A stretch of 64,000 nucleotides of DNA from Pseudomonadota bacterium (GTDB lineage: Bacteria > Pseudomonadota > Alphaproteobacteria > Rhizobiales > Hyphomicrobiaceae), in the NCBI GenBank assembly GCA_018242215.1, contig JAFECG010000028.1:162124-226123 (forward strand), in the 5' to 3' direction. Both the position numbers and the translations under genes were made by a program. Below are positions 43,071-52,494 of the stretch, piece after piece (positions within the stretch are counted from its first letter, which is position 1; each line of letters starts with the position of its first letter). A model generated the notes under the pieces. It was not told where the DNA came from. It made no database searches and saw only the letters and a program-made list of their open reading frames with translations.

Positions 43071-46000
43071 TTACGATTTCTTGAGCGATATTTCGTCGGG
43101 AGCGGCAGGAGACTCAGGTCGAAGCGCCGCGTAGGCGTTAACTTTTGAAATCTGGACCGCAAACGGCATCGCCGATCGAAACTCCTCATCTGTAATAAGA
43201 TGGCACTTGAACGCGTGGATGAGAGCATCTCCACGGCGCGGCAATTCCCGAACGGTTGGCGCCTTGTTTCCCTTACCTATGGAGCGGCGCTTGGGCTTAG
43301 TGGAGCCGTAGTATTGCTCCATTGTCGCAATGATGGATTTCAGACTCGGCCCGTGCGGTAGCTTCGCGGGTGCCCGACTCTTAAAATAATCCGCCGCGGC
43401 ATCTTCAATTTGAAATGATTCGATTGCGAGCGGTGCATCGAGATTCCAAACGCAATCCGAATGGCTCGAAAAGTCTGAACCGTTCGTCTGCGACCCGAGA
43501 TCAAGATGGGCACGGAAGTCGGCGGCGGAAAAATTACCACGTAACATGAAAGCGACGACAAATGCTTCGATCGGTTCGCGAGATTCACTTTGCTGGGTGA
43601 CTTGGTGGTCGGTGACGATTTTCTTCGAGAGGATTAGCGATTCTCGATCTTCAAGTTTGCGGAATTCATGGTTGAGAGCCTCGTAAACAAAACGTGCGGC
43701 ACCGCCATTGTTCCATTCTGCGGTGAGCGCCTCGAACAAGTTCGTGCCAGCCCAAGCGGGCACGGAGTTGAGAACGGTATAACGTCGGTCGCCAGGTTCG
43801 ATATTCATAAAGTGGCGTTGGTTTGAGATGATGATCATCCGCGCATAGTTATCAATTGTAATGGGAGATTTGTGTTTGGGATTCACAAGAACGTCACGCC
43901 CAGTCACGAGCTCCTTCAGTCGAGCGAACGCTTGTTTGTCGCCGGCGAATGCCGCCTCCTCAAGCGCAACCAGAAGTTTGCCGGAGAGAGCTTCATTATA
44001 GTCTCCGAGAACCATCTTTTGGTTCGTAACTCGAAGGAGCATGTCGCCAGAAATGGGCGCCATCAACTGTTCGGTGACGATGCTCTTGCCATCGCCGTGG
44101 GTACCGCGGATGGCGATGGATGTTCCGATCTTGTCGCCGGGAAAGCGAAGCGGATGCATGAAGAACTCGGCCACCCAGTTCAAGAGTTCCTCATTGCCTT
44201 GCACCCAAACATCCCTGAGCAGCTTATAAAATAGATCGCAACTGCCAGATGGATCCGGGTCGATCAAAAATCCCGAGAAAAGATTGTATTGGTTAGGGCT
44301 GACGTTTTGCCCGGCTGATGATGTAGGTTTGAAGACCAAGCCTTCCGTATAAAATTGCGCATCCGGTGGAGGAAGCTCAAGCCATTCTTCTGCGTGAAAA
44401 ACGGTCTGCGGCCCCTTCGGTGTCATTACCTCGGAATAATCATTCTTATAGATTTTCTTGAAGTCCTGGTGTGCAACGAGCGCCTTGCCGATGGCAGGCT
44501 CATGCAGATTGAGGACGTAAGTTTTCCCAGAGAGCACGACGGCGTATTGCGCGGAGTAATCGTTTCGCGCCGTTAATGCGCTTGCCTCGATTGGCGAAAG
44601 AACACCAGCCAACGAGTATTCTTGCTCCAGAAGCAAGCCTATAGCTTTCAAATCTTTCTTGAGATCGTTGAGACCAGCTTGATATTTTGATTTTAGTGCA
44701 TTCAGCTTCTCGGTCACCTCCACATTCGAAATTTTGCCCGAAGCGAGTGCTTGTGCCAAAGCGCGAAGTTCAGCGCTCAACGGCCCTGAAGGCGGTGGTT
44801 CAGAACAGGCTAGCAAATCCTCGACGTTGAAATTCTCTCGACGAATGTGCTCCGCGAGTTCTTGTGCCAAGACGCCCGGTCCCACCTGCGTTCCAGGTTT
44901 GGCAAGAGAATTCAAGAGATCAAAATCAAGATGTGACAAGCGATTTTCGACGAAGCGCGCTGTGTCGATGCCAACACCGTTGGCGTCGAGAACCCGCACC
45001 ATATCACGTTTCTTCTCTCGGGTTTTCTGTGCATCTCGGTGCGCTCGATTGGAAATCTGGCCGCCGCCGATCGTCTGATCTTCAAGGTCGGCAACTGAAA
45101 GCTGACCCGATTCGAGATAAGCCAGCACGTGCGCTAATCGATCAAGATCGGAGCACCCGCCCGTCGCTCCCGAACAATATAGAGTAAAGCCCTTATCTCC
45201 ATCGCCATTTTGCGCAAACGTTTGTTGCACACCGCCGGAGTGATTTGCCTGATGGCACTCGATATAAACACCACCGGAAGGTCGAACATCCTTTACTAAG
45301 CCATTGCGCTCGAGCGCCGCCTCGATATCGAATGAGCGGGCATATTGAACTGCCCAAGCTTTAAGATTGAAACCTTTGAAGATATAGGGGGACTTGGTGC
45401 CGCGATCGCTTTGCGAGACTTTCGCGTGACCGCCGCAGCTTTTGTCTTCGTCGCCACGAAGCGTGTTTTGAAAGATTGGCGTAAGATCATACGCAGACCC
45501 GCGAACATGAATTGGCGGAGGAAGGGCAATCGCGGGATCAATTGGATGAGCTGGCATAAAATATCGGCGCGACGGATCCTTGCAAGCCTCATCAAATGGC
45601 GTTCCAATTGCCTGGAGTGCGGCTTTGTACGCTGTGTTCCATGCTTCGAGGACATCCGTATGTGACGTGGCAGACGAAACATGGTCTGCAAATTTGATCG
45701 GCTTGGCGAGAGGCCGAATGACGCGATGCTTGTCGATCGGCGGCGTCTTGAGGAAGTAGGCAAATCCTTTTTCCGTCTGAGTCATACCTTCGTGGAGTAC
45801 GGCCACATCGGCATGAGAAGCCCGCAATTTGCCTGTAGATTTGAGATAGAGCCGAGCCGTTTGCTCGCAAATTTTGGGATCTTGGTCATTCTCCTTTGCC
45901 CATTTTAGGAAGTCGTCGTGGAGAATCTCAATGGTTGTCGCACCGTTGCGGAACGAAGGATATATGACGGCTTCGTGACCCAAGTGTTCAGCAAGGGCCT

Positions 46001-46277
46001 TGCTTTCTTCCATGGTCCAGCCGTCGTCGTGGTCGCTGATGAGAAGCGAAATTCCCTGCACGGTCTTTTTCGTACATAGAGACCCTACCAACGGCCCGGC
46101 CGTCATGGCGCGTGCATCAAGTTTATTGGCTACGCGCTCCCAGCTCTCGTTCGCCATCAAAATGCCAGCTAAAGCGCTCCACGGCGCTCGCATGTTCCTG
46201 AAATTCGGATTTTTGGCGCGCAGATTTGGCGTTTGAGCAAATTCAATCTCGAGTGCGTCGGGGGCAAAATCAGACAT
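43071..46277 (-). CDS. Primase-helicase (DUF5906/NrS-1-like), mobile-element type
   Basis: 1068 residues from the ATG at 46277, with GGAG eight bases before. The N-terminal part includes a Toprim/PriPol-like acidic patch (SLLISDHDDGWTM) and a zinc-like segment (IECHQAN... LYCSGATGGCSDLDRLAHVL). A D5-like SF3 ATPase follows around residues 700-850: GTHGDGKSIVTEQL (Walker A), LLVALEEAAFAGDKQAFARLKELVTG, and IIISNQRHFMNIEPGDRRY. Such proteins start replication of satellites, prophages and integrated plasmids. No capsid or tail genes accompany it. Confidence 0.85.
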   Translation of the reverse strand: MSDFAPDALEIEFAQTPNLRAKNPNFRNMRAPWSALAGILMANESWERVANKLDARAMTAGPLVGSLCTKKTVQGISLLISDHDDGWTMEESKALAEHLGHEAVIYPSFRNGATTIEILHDDFLKWAKENDQDPKICEQTARLYLKSTGKLRASHADVAVLHEGMTQTEKGFAYFLKTPPIDKHRVIRPLAKPIKFADHVSSATSHTDVLEAWNTAYKAALQAIGTPFDEACKDPSRRYFMPAHPIDPAIALPPPIHVRGSAYDLTPIFQNTLRGDEDKSCGGHAKVSQSDRGTKSPYIFKGFNLKAWAVQYARSFDIEAALERNGLVKDVRPSGGVYIECHQANHSGGVQQTFAQNGDGDKGFTLYCSGATGGCSDLDRLAHVLAYLESGQLSVADLEDQTIGGGQISNRAHRDAQKTREKKRDMVRVLDANGVGIDTARFVENRLSHLDFDLLNSLAKPGTQVGPGVLAQELAEHIRRENFNVEDLLACSEPPPSGPLSAELRALAQALASGKISNVEVTEKLNALKSKYQAGLNDLKKDLKAIGLLLEQEYSLAGVLSPIEASALTARNDYSAQYAVVLSGKTYVLNLHEPAIGKALVAHQDFKKIYKNDYSEVMTPKGPQTVFHAEEWLELPPPDAQFYTEGLVFKPTSSAGQNVSPNQYNLFSGFLIDPDPSGSCDLFYKLLRDVWVQGNEELLNWVAEFFMHPLRFPGDKIGTSIAIRGTHGDGKSIVTEQLMAPISGDMLLRVTNQKMVLGDYNEALSGKLLVALEEAAFAGDKQAFARLKELVTGRDVLVNPKHKSPITIDNYARMIIISNQRHFMNIEPGDRRYTVLNSVPAWAGTNLFEALTAEWNNGGAARFVYEALNHEFRKLEDRESLILSKKIVTDHQVTQQSESREPIEAFVVAFMLRGNFSAADFRAHLDLGSQTNGSDFSSHSDCVWNLDAPLAIESFQIEDAAADYFKSRAPAKLPHGPSLKSIIATMEQYYGSTKPKRRSIGKGNKAPTVRELPRRGDALIHAFKCHLITDEEFRSAMPFAVQISKVNAYAALRPESPAAPDEISLKKS

Positions 46278-46395
46278 CGGCAGAACTCCAGCGATGTTCC
46301 GAACGCATGATCTCATTCGGAGGGAGTTCGATGAGCGTCACGATGAGAGACGCCGGAGGATGATTGGTGAGATCTGTTTTGGTGCGGCGGTCCAT
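46270..46395 (-). CDS. 41-residue leader ORF overlapping the primase start
   Basis: A small frame beginning ATG at 46395 with AAAGG nine bases upstream, ending TGA at 46270, seven bases inside the primase gene. Product: basic start (MDRRTKTDL), hydrophobic middle (SLIVTLIELPP) and a charged tail. The tight overlap suggests translational coupling with the primase. No family is known, and it could simply be a leader peptide. Confidence 0.5.
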   Translation of the reverse strand: MDRRTKTDLTNHPPASLIVTLIELPPNEIMRSEHRWSSADV

Positions 46396-46766
46396 ATCGT
46401 CATTACCTTTCTCAATTGACCTGAACAGTCAGGCGTCAACCGATAAGGCAACGGACATGCCAAAGTGCGCGCAGCCGAAAAGTGGCACCTTCCGACCGTA
46501 AGAACGTTCGAAATCGTACCATCGTCGGACGCGCAGCTGTATCGCAACGAGACGGCGCTCGTTTTCGAGAAAACTGGCTTAGGGCGCAAGGAACGCCGAA
46601 TTTATGGGCGAGAGAGTTCGTTCATCTTGCTTTTTAAGGTTAGCAACTCCGTGATTGCTCATTTCCCGCGAGTGTAAAAGCAATTTGGGTGCCAGTTCGA
46701 CGGTCGCGCGATCGTCGGGGTCTGAATTTCGCAACGTTGCCGAGGGAATGGACGGACGGACAGTCC
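46396..46766. other. Intergenic upstream of primase leader
   Basis: About 370 bases. The first part must contain the promoter of the primase unit. No gene is supported here. Confidence 0.35.
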
Positions 46767-47201
46767 TTAGGGCGATTTGCGACGGAGCCGCTCGGCGCGG
46801 TCGGCGATAGCCTTGAACTCGATCTTACGCTCCATCGTCAACTCAATCTCAGTCGTTTTTTCGGCGACCCGTTGCCAGATGCCTAAATGAGCCCAGCGAC
46901 CAAAGCGACGGCGCACGGCATCGGAGTGAGGACCTTTCTTTGGGTAATCGGTCCAGCGGCCGCCGCGATGCATGGCTTCGAGGACCGCGTTAACAAATGT
47001 CCGATTGTCCATCATATTGGACTGCGACGGCTCATCTGGGAAAGACATTGCAAGAAGCCGCCATTCGTCATCTTGGAGCGGTCGATAGTCTTGACGACAT
47101 GCGTCGTTCGCATGGATCGCAACGGATTGCGCGATGCTTTCCGGCGTGACACCCAGTGACGCCATCGTTTCGATAATCAGATTGAAGTTAGTGGTTTCCA
47201 T
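46767..47201 (-). CDS. DUF4096-like (transposase-derived) small protein
   Basis: 144 residues. Residues ~38-120 read LQDDEWRLLAMSF... NRTFVNAVLEAMHRGGRWTDYP... SDAVRRRFGRWAHLGIWQRVAE, which follows the DUF4096 N-terminal domain of IS5-family transposases (LxxxxWxLL, RxxxNAxLxxxxxGxxWxxLP, xxVxxRFxRWxxxGxWxxL). There is no transposase catalytic domain and no inverted repeat, and the ORF has its own extra N- and C-termini. It looks like a domesticated DNA-binding protein, perhaps a regulator of the element. Confidence 0.7.
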   Translation of the reverse strand: METTNFNLIIETMASLGVTPESIAQSVAIHANDACRQDYRPLQDDEWRLLAMSFPDEPSQSNMMDNRTFVNAVLEAMHRGGRWTDYPKKGPHSDAVRRRFGRWAHLGIWQRVAEKTTEIELTMERKIEFKAIADRAERLRRKSP

Positions 47202-47317
47202 GCGCTCACGAGCAATTGCCCCAATGCCGTCGTCATCTTTCTCCCGCTAAGTAGATGGCTATTAAAGGGAGGAAATACAACCTTTGGTCGTCAGTATGGA
47301 GGTTGCTGCTGGAGGTC

Positions 47318-48316
47318 CTAAAAGTAGCGGCTGGCATTCTGCTCGAAGGCGTCGGCAACCCGAATGTAGGACCGCAAAACCTCAACAGACTTGTGCCGGC
47401 TGGTCCGCTGAATGATGTGTTCGGGCACATGGGCGATTTCAGCCGCGGTGATGAAGCCAGCGCGCAGCGAATGCGGCGAGAACTTCGAGGAATCGATACC
47501 GGCCATCAATGCGCGCTGGGACAGGATGTGGCGCACACTCGTGGCCTCGAGCCCGCGGTCGAGCATTCGGCCTGATTTGCTGATGGCGCGGAAAAGTCGG
47601 CCGCTAGTGATACCTGAAGCCGCAAGATACCTCTCAAGCGCGACCACCGGGCAGAGCTCGTCATTCCGCCGTGGGATCGCAACTTCCTCGGATTTGAGCG
47701 AAGCCTTGGTCGCCGACATCTTTAAGACGACACCGCGCTCTGCGATCGTAAACAAGGAGCGGCCATCCAGCGTGAGCGAAACGATTTCCGAGCGACGCAA
47801 TGCCCCGAAGAAGCCCAGCAGTAAAAGAGCCTTGTCGCGCAGCGAGCGCAGATCATTGCCGTCGAGGGAAGCGATCAGACCATTCAACGTCGGAAGATCG
47901 AGAGCTTCGGCACGGTCGATGGCTTTTGTCGCACGACGCGCGATGCCTCTGAGCGTATCGGCGATAGTCGAGTGCTTGCGGTCTATGACAATGCCGTGCG
48001 TTCGGCAGGCGCGCTGGATGGCCGAAAGTGCGACGTTGATACCTGAAACCGACTTGCCGTTGTAGGCGAGGGCAGCGATGTAGGCAGCTATGGCATCGGG
48101 TGTCGGCGCGTCATGGCTAACGTGATGAATCGTTGCCCACGCGTTCCATCTCGCGAGTGCTTTTGCATAGACGCGACGAGTACCGTCAGAGCGGGCGGCC
48201 TCTGTGAAGTGCTGCGCTTTCTGCAACGCCAGATCGAGCGCGCCATTGGCTTCTGTTGCAGGGTGAGACGGAAACGGTGCAAACATCAGATCACTCACGA
48301 AAACCTTTATTTTCAT
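47318..48316 (-). CDS. Tyrosine recombinase
   Basis: 332 residues; an ATG ten codons in (48286) is an alternative. The N-terminal SAM-like domain precedes the catalytic domain with GALRRSE (Arg174/175), TKASLKSEEVAI (Lys region), FSPHSLRAGFIT (His282-x-x-Arg285), TSRHKSVEVLRSYIR (His308, Tyr317). All key residues are present. It lies just before the DUF4096-like and primase genes and may integrate that element. Confidence 0.9.
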   Translation of the reverse strand: MKIKVFVSDLMFAPFPSHPATEANGALDLALQKAQHFTEAARSDGTRRVYAKALARWNAWATIHHVSHDAPTPDAIAAYIAALAYNGKSVSGINVALSAIQRACRTHGIVIDRKHSTIADTLRGIARRATKAIDRAEALDLPTLNGLIASLDGNDLRSLRDKALLLLGFFGALRRSEIVSLTLDGRSLFTIAERGVVLKMSATKASLKSEEVAIPRRNDELCPVVALERYLAASGITSGRLFRAISKSGRMLDRGLEATSVRHILSQRALMAGIDSSKFSPHSLRAGFITAAEIAHVPEHIIQRTSRHKSVEVLRSYIRVADAFEQNASRYF

Positions 48317-49140
48317 GAGTAATCAGATGGTGCTGATACGCGCATTGGCTAGATCATCCGCCGACGGAATTGTTGTAATTGGTGAATCGAAACTCAATGC
48401 GAATAACCATTTAGTGATGTTGTCGTCGGTGCGGTCCGATAGGTCGCGATATCGATCCACGTCACCCGTCAGATATCGACCGAGAACGCATGACGTCGCA
48501 ACGGGCAACGATCCTTACTCATCGTGCGATTGCCAAGGAGAACATCATTGATGCCTGCAATGGAGCTTCTCCTGTGGACTGCCGTGTTGGGGCGTGTCGG
48601 CACGCCGACCAGCAACTTCGATCAGCCAGCAAAATTGTTGATTTGAATTCGAACTGCTAACGCGAACGGTAGGTTCGTAGCGAACGCTCGCGCAACCCTC
48701 ATAACGTCGTCCCGCACGAGGAGCTGCACCCCCCGGGGGGGCGTTGCCACCCCGGGTATGGGACCCAAGCCGGAGGAACGGGGTGGGGCCCCCAAAACTG
48801 CCTACTCGGGTTCTTCAAATTTGGGGCGGACGGTCGGTTTATTCCGATAACCGAGGTGGGCATCGGCAACTCGAGAGCCTTGTAGAAGATCCTAAGGGCC
48901 ATCGGGCTGGTCGATTTTTCCCCCCGGGCGGATAATTCATCGGGCCCAGGCTTTGAGACCGAAAAGGTCCGATGTTCGAAAGGCTTCTTACTGAGAGAGT
49001 GCTCTCCACAATCCACATTCATCCAGAGGAGGAACGCAGTTATCGCGGCGACGGTAATTACGGCTTCGAAATCGAGAAAGGGCGAGCTATAGCTAAATTT
49101 CCTTGTGTTATCGCGTCGGGGGGCGGTTGTGACAATACGT
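48317..49140. ncRNA. Long gene-free block with G/C-run structure (candidate RNA)
   Basis: About 820 bases with no convincing gene. Between 48710 and 48945 lies a block rich in long C and G runs, including a 12-base palindrome (CCCCCCGGGGGG, near 48728), ACCCCGGGT near 48750, GGGGTGGGGCCCCC near 48780 and CCCCCCGGG near 48920. The runs can pair with each other in several ways. It does not match a known riboswitch, retron or intron core by eye. It could be a structured RNA, an origin-like region or the remnant of a foreign gene; the type is uncertain. Confidence 0.3.
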
Positions 49141-50790
49141 ATGGAGTGTCAAACGCTGCCCGTAGGTGAGTTACTGTCTGGATCACGCACCTACGGAATG
49201 CCAATCTTTCAAAGACCGTATTCCTGGACCTCGGACGAGGCGGGGCAACTCTACGACGATATCGAAACCGCATTTCACAATTCAGATGGGGGAGCTGGAG
49301 GCGCCGGCTACTATTTTCTCGGGCAATTAATTGTTTCGCAGGCTAATCCGAATGCGCCTTTCGAAGTCATCGATGGCCAGCAACGGCTCATCACATTGTC
49401 GGCGCTTCTTGCCGTGCTGCGCGATCTTCTTTCTCAAAACGATTTCCGCAACCACCTTCAAGATCATCTTGTCCGACCTGAAAACGCTGCGCGGGGATTG
49501 CCAAGAGCCATCCGCGTAACGTTACGCGACATCGATTGCGATGAATATATCCGCTGGATCGCCACATCAAATGGCACGCAGTCTTTAGCGAACTCGGGAG
49601 ACACAGACGCAACTCAACGCCTAGCCGACGTCATAGCTGGCTTGAAGAGTGCGATAGGCAGTCCACAACCAAAGTTTGTGGCCGATCTCGCGAGCTACAT
49701 CTTGAACCGTTGCTACGTTGTGCTTGTGATTACATCAAGTGCCATGGATGGCTATGAGCTGTTCCGCAGCATCAATGCGAGAGGTCAATCGCTGACCGAT
49801 ATCGACATTATTCGCGGTGAGGTCATCAATCGGTATCATAGTTCGACGCTCGCATCGGCTTGGAACGAAATCGAGGATCGGATCGGGATCGAACAGCTGT
49901 CAACATATGTGAAGTCGATCCTGACTCTCGTCCATCCTGAAACGCGCGGAATGGAACTCCGAGATGCCTTTCGCGCGGTGATTGCGCACCCTTCAAAATC
50001 ATTTGTGTTCACCGATACGCTGAAGAAGTTCGTCGAAATCTTCGAGCAATTGGAAAGCGGCGAGCTGGAGCTCGCACAGGGGAGTGAGGAACTCAGTCGG
50101 ATTATCACGTGCGTGCAGGCGCTGCCATTCGACGACTGGGTGCCGGCCGCTTTGCTCTGGCTTGCTCAAAGCCCGTCGCAGCGTGACACCATCGAGTTCT
50201 TCAAATATCTCGATGCGCTGGGCCTCGGATTGCTTGTCCTTGGTGCCACGACCAATACGATTACTGAGCGAATGCGCAAAGTCATTGAGCGCATCCTTTC
50301 GCAAGATTGTCTTAGCAAGGCTGACAGTGCGCTATTTCTGACGCGCGGGGAGAGAGCAAAAATTCGCGAGAAACTGAGCAGTCCCATCGGCAACAAATCG
50401 CGGTTTGTGAGACCATTGCTTCTTCGGTTGAACGCGGAGATGCTCGATAAGACGATCCCAACGTATTTTCCCCGAAACGTGACGCTCGAACATATTCTCC
50501 CGCAAAAGCCGGGTCCGCGAAGCCAGTGGCGAGCAAAGTTTCCCGATCAAAAACGCCGTGTCGAGCTCAGTCAAATGCTCGGCAACTTCGCGATCCTCTC
50601 GACGAAGGTCAATCCAAAAGCCAGTAATTTTGATTTTCACAAGAAGCGCGAGATCATGTTTGGATCGAGCGACAGCAATATCTTTCCGTTGACCGCCGAA
50701 CTCATTCGCTATAGCGACTGGACGCCAGAAGCCATCATGAAACGTCAGACGGAACTGACGGATCTCGCTCGTGAAATTTTGAGGCTATAG
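49141..50790 (+). CDS. GmrSD-type enzyme (DUF262 + DUF1524 HNH)
   Basis: 549 residues from the ATG at 49141. The DUF262 N-terminal half has MPIFQRPYSWT, YFLGQLIV and VIDGQQRLITLSAL (the DGQQR nucleotide motif at ~78-82). The C-terminal DUF1524 has an HNH-like motif, NVTLEHILPQ, followed by QMLGNFAILS. Fused GmrS-GmrD homologues are type IV restriction enzymes that cut modified (for example glucosylated hydroxymethylcytosine) phage DNA. It is convergent with the HNH gene of the Zorya-like set. Confidence 0.88.
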   Translation: MECQTLPVGELLSGSRTYGMPIFQRPYSWTSDEAGQLYDDIETAFHNSDGGAGGAGYYFLGQLIVSQANPNAPFEVIDGQQRLITLSALLAVLRDLLSQNDFRNHLQDHLVRPENAARGLPRAIRVTLRDIDCDEYIRWIATSNGTQSLANSGDTDATQRLADVIAGLKSAIGSPQPKFVADLASYILNRCYVVLVITSSAMDGYELFRSINARGQSLTDIDIIRGEVINRYHSSTLASAWNEIEDRIGIEQLSTYVKSILTLVHPETRGMELRDAFRAVIAHPSKSFVFTDTLKKFVEIFEQLESGELELAQGSEELSRIITCVQALPFDDWVPAALLWLAQSPSQRDTIEFFKYLDALGLGLLVLGATTNTITERMRKVIERILSQDCLSKADSALFLTRGERAKIREKLSSPIGNKSRFVRPLLLRLNAEMLDKTIPTYFPRNVTLEHILPQKPGPRSQWRAKFPDQKRRVELSQMLGNFAILSTKVNPKASNFDFHKKREIMFGSSDSNIFPLTAELIRYSDWTPEAIMKRQTELTDLAREILRL

Positions 50791-50860
50791 AGTGCCGAAA
50801 GTTTGCGCATTCCTCGGTCATGCTTGGACCCGTGCAGGCCGCGCGAACCGAGGTGAAGTT

Positions 50861-51733
50861 CTACGCTCGGAATTCGCCTCTCTCTCTTAGGATGAGAAAT
50901 TCGCGATATCTTGGATCGCTTTTCATGTGAGAATGATGCGGTCGTGATGCGTGGCACGCCATGCAAAGAACCTCGAGGTTCTCCGGCCTGTTGTCATAAC
51001 GCGCACCGTTCTTGTGATGAGTCTGCAAGAATTTGCGATGTTCTGTGTTGCGAATTTTCACTTTGCAATCGGTGCACTCCCATCCCGACTGGCTCCGAAG
51101 CGTTGTGCTGATGTCCGAAAAGTCCGGGGTATAGACGTTCAACGGGGCATCGTGAGCGGTATATTTCGGCTTTTGAGTATGAAGCGATTTTGGAAACAGC
51201 TCAAAGAAGCGGCCCGGTGTAAATTTTTTGACGAAAGCGAGGCGCATCGGCGTTGCTTCGGAAGAATTCCAACCGGGGAACTTTGTCTTGTCCAAGCAGC
51301 GTTGGCAGACGTTCAGCTTTTTTTGCTCTGTTCGGACGGAGCGGCCTCCCAGAAAATTCAACAGGAATTCGCCGGTGGTTTCGGTCGCGATCACATACCG
51401 TGTTGATCGCCCTGCTGATGCCATTTCTTGCAGGGTCGCGCAGTTAGCCAAATGATAGCGTGGAAGATTGTCACTCCAGCTTTCGCTGTAGTGGGTCACG
51501 TCGCGGATGTACAGAAGTACGCGACTATTTTTGTAGGCTAGCGTTTGGTCGTCTAAGATACGAAGTTGATCAAGTGAAACTTCGATGCCTTCTCCGCTTT
51601 CTAAAAGAGCACGCTCATCCGAACTGATGTAAGTCGATGAAGAGGCGAACGAACCATAGTGATCTGCGTTGATGCCCATCTTCATTTTAAGACGATTGAG
51701 CGCGGCAGATTTTTTGAAGTTGGGTAAATTCAT
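50861..51733 (-). CDS. HNH endonuclease, ZorE-like partner
   Basis: 290 residues. The C-terminal ~75 residues hold the HNH nuclease: WECTDCKVKI (Cys220, Cys223), FLQTHHKNGARYDNRPENL and LCMACHASRPHH (Cys257, Cys260, His261). A second zinc-like CxxC is at 143-146. The N-terminal part is unusual and without a known fold. It overlaps the OmpA/MotB-like gene by four bases, so the three genes form an operon. Type II Zorya pairs ZorA and ZorB with an HNH protein, ZorE; the gene order here is the same. Confidence 0.82.
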   Translation of the reverse strand: MNLPNFKKSAALNRLKMKMGINADHYGSFASSSTYISSDERALLESGEGIEVSLDQLRILDDQTLAYKNSRVLLYIRDVTHYSESWSDNLPRYHLANCATLQEMASAGRSTRYVIATETTGEFLLNFLGGRSVRTEQKKLNVCQRCLDKTKFPGWNSSEATPMRLAFVKKFTPGRFFELFPKSLHTQKPKYTAHDAPLNVYTPDFSDISTTLRSQSGWECTDCKVKIRNTEHRKFLQTHHKNGARYDNRPENLEVLCMACHASRPHHSHMKSDPRYREFLILRERGEFRA

Positions 51734-52494
51734 TTTTGCCGACCCGCGCGCAAAATTTCGCCAATGCGTTCTTCTGCATCCGTACGAACTCTAAATTCGA
51801 CACGTTGAGATGCTTTTCTATTCTCGGAGCCGTCGGCATTTACTCTCAAGTGCGATGACGACAACCCGTTTGCGGTTGTCTTCGCTATGATCCAACGCCG
51901 TTGGGTGTCGATCTGGGGAAGTTGAATAACATACTCTAAGGTGCTTCGCGTGCGATCCTGCGATAGCTTCATGTTGTTGAAGTAAGCCTGAGCAGCAGTA
52001 GTTTGCGCGTTCCACACGCTCGACGTATGACCTTCGATGCGTATTTCATCTATCGACGAGCGATATTTTTTGCTCGACAGTATCGCTATATATCTCGGAA
52101 AGAACGACGCTAAGATGTCTTGAAAGTTCTGCTTCAAGACGGACTGTCCATCATCAAAAAGAATAGACGGTTCCTCAAATCTCACGGCTAGGTCATGGGT
52201 GATGACCGCGTGCCACTTGGGCAGGTCGGCCTTAAATGCCAGCTGCAAATCTTGGTATAGCTGGTCGCGTACTTGATCATATAGCTCCGCAGCTTCCCTC
52301 ATTTGCGCGGCCTGCTGTTCCGCAATCGATTTTAGCTGCTCGAGTTTTTTCGCGTTCGCCTCGACCTCTAGCATGAACAAGACAGCAATCAGCATAAACA
52401 TCATCATTAGACCAGTCATCAGGTCACTGAGTGGAACCCAGTGCTCCTCTTTGGCTGAATGACTTTGCGATGTGTTTAGGAACGACAATGACAT
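51730..52494 (-). CDS. ZorB-like OmpA/MotB-family protein
   Basis: 254 residues. One membrane helix near the N-terminus, VPLSDLMTGLMMMFMLIAVLFML, carries the Asp24 expected for a proton-conducting MotB-type plug. A coiled coil and an OmpA-like peptidoglycan-binding domain follow (FDDGQSVLK, IRIEGHTSS, SQDRTRSTLEYV, KASQRVEFRV). It starts directly after the ZorA-like stop. With that gene it would form an inner-membrane ion-driven motor anchored to the cell wall. Confidence 0.84.
   Translation of the reverse strand: MSLSFLNTSQSHSAKEEHWVPLSDLMTGLMMMFMLIAVLFMLEVEANAKKLEQLKSIAEQQAAQMREAAELYDQVRDQLYQDLQLAFKADLPKWHAVITHDLAVRFEEPSILFDDGQSVLKQNFQDILASFFPRYIAILSSKKYRSSIDEIRIEGHTSSVWNAQTTAAQAYFNNMKLSQDRTRSTLEYVIQLPQIDTQRRWIIAKTTANGLSSSHLRVNADGSENRKASQRVEFRVRTDAEERIGEILRAGRQK

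Noticed and set aside
48315-48551. 78-residue + strand ORF divergent from the left recombinase
   Set aside because: No start signal and no protein character.
48699-49022. 107-residue - strand ORF over the GC-run block
   Set aside because: Low-complexity Pro/Ser/Trp composition and no ribosome site; it reflects the C and G runs.
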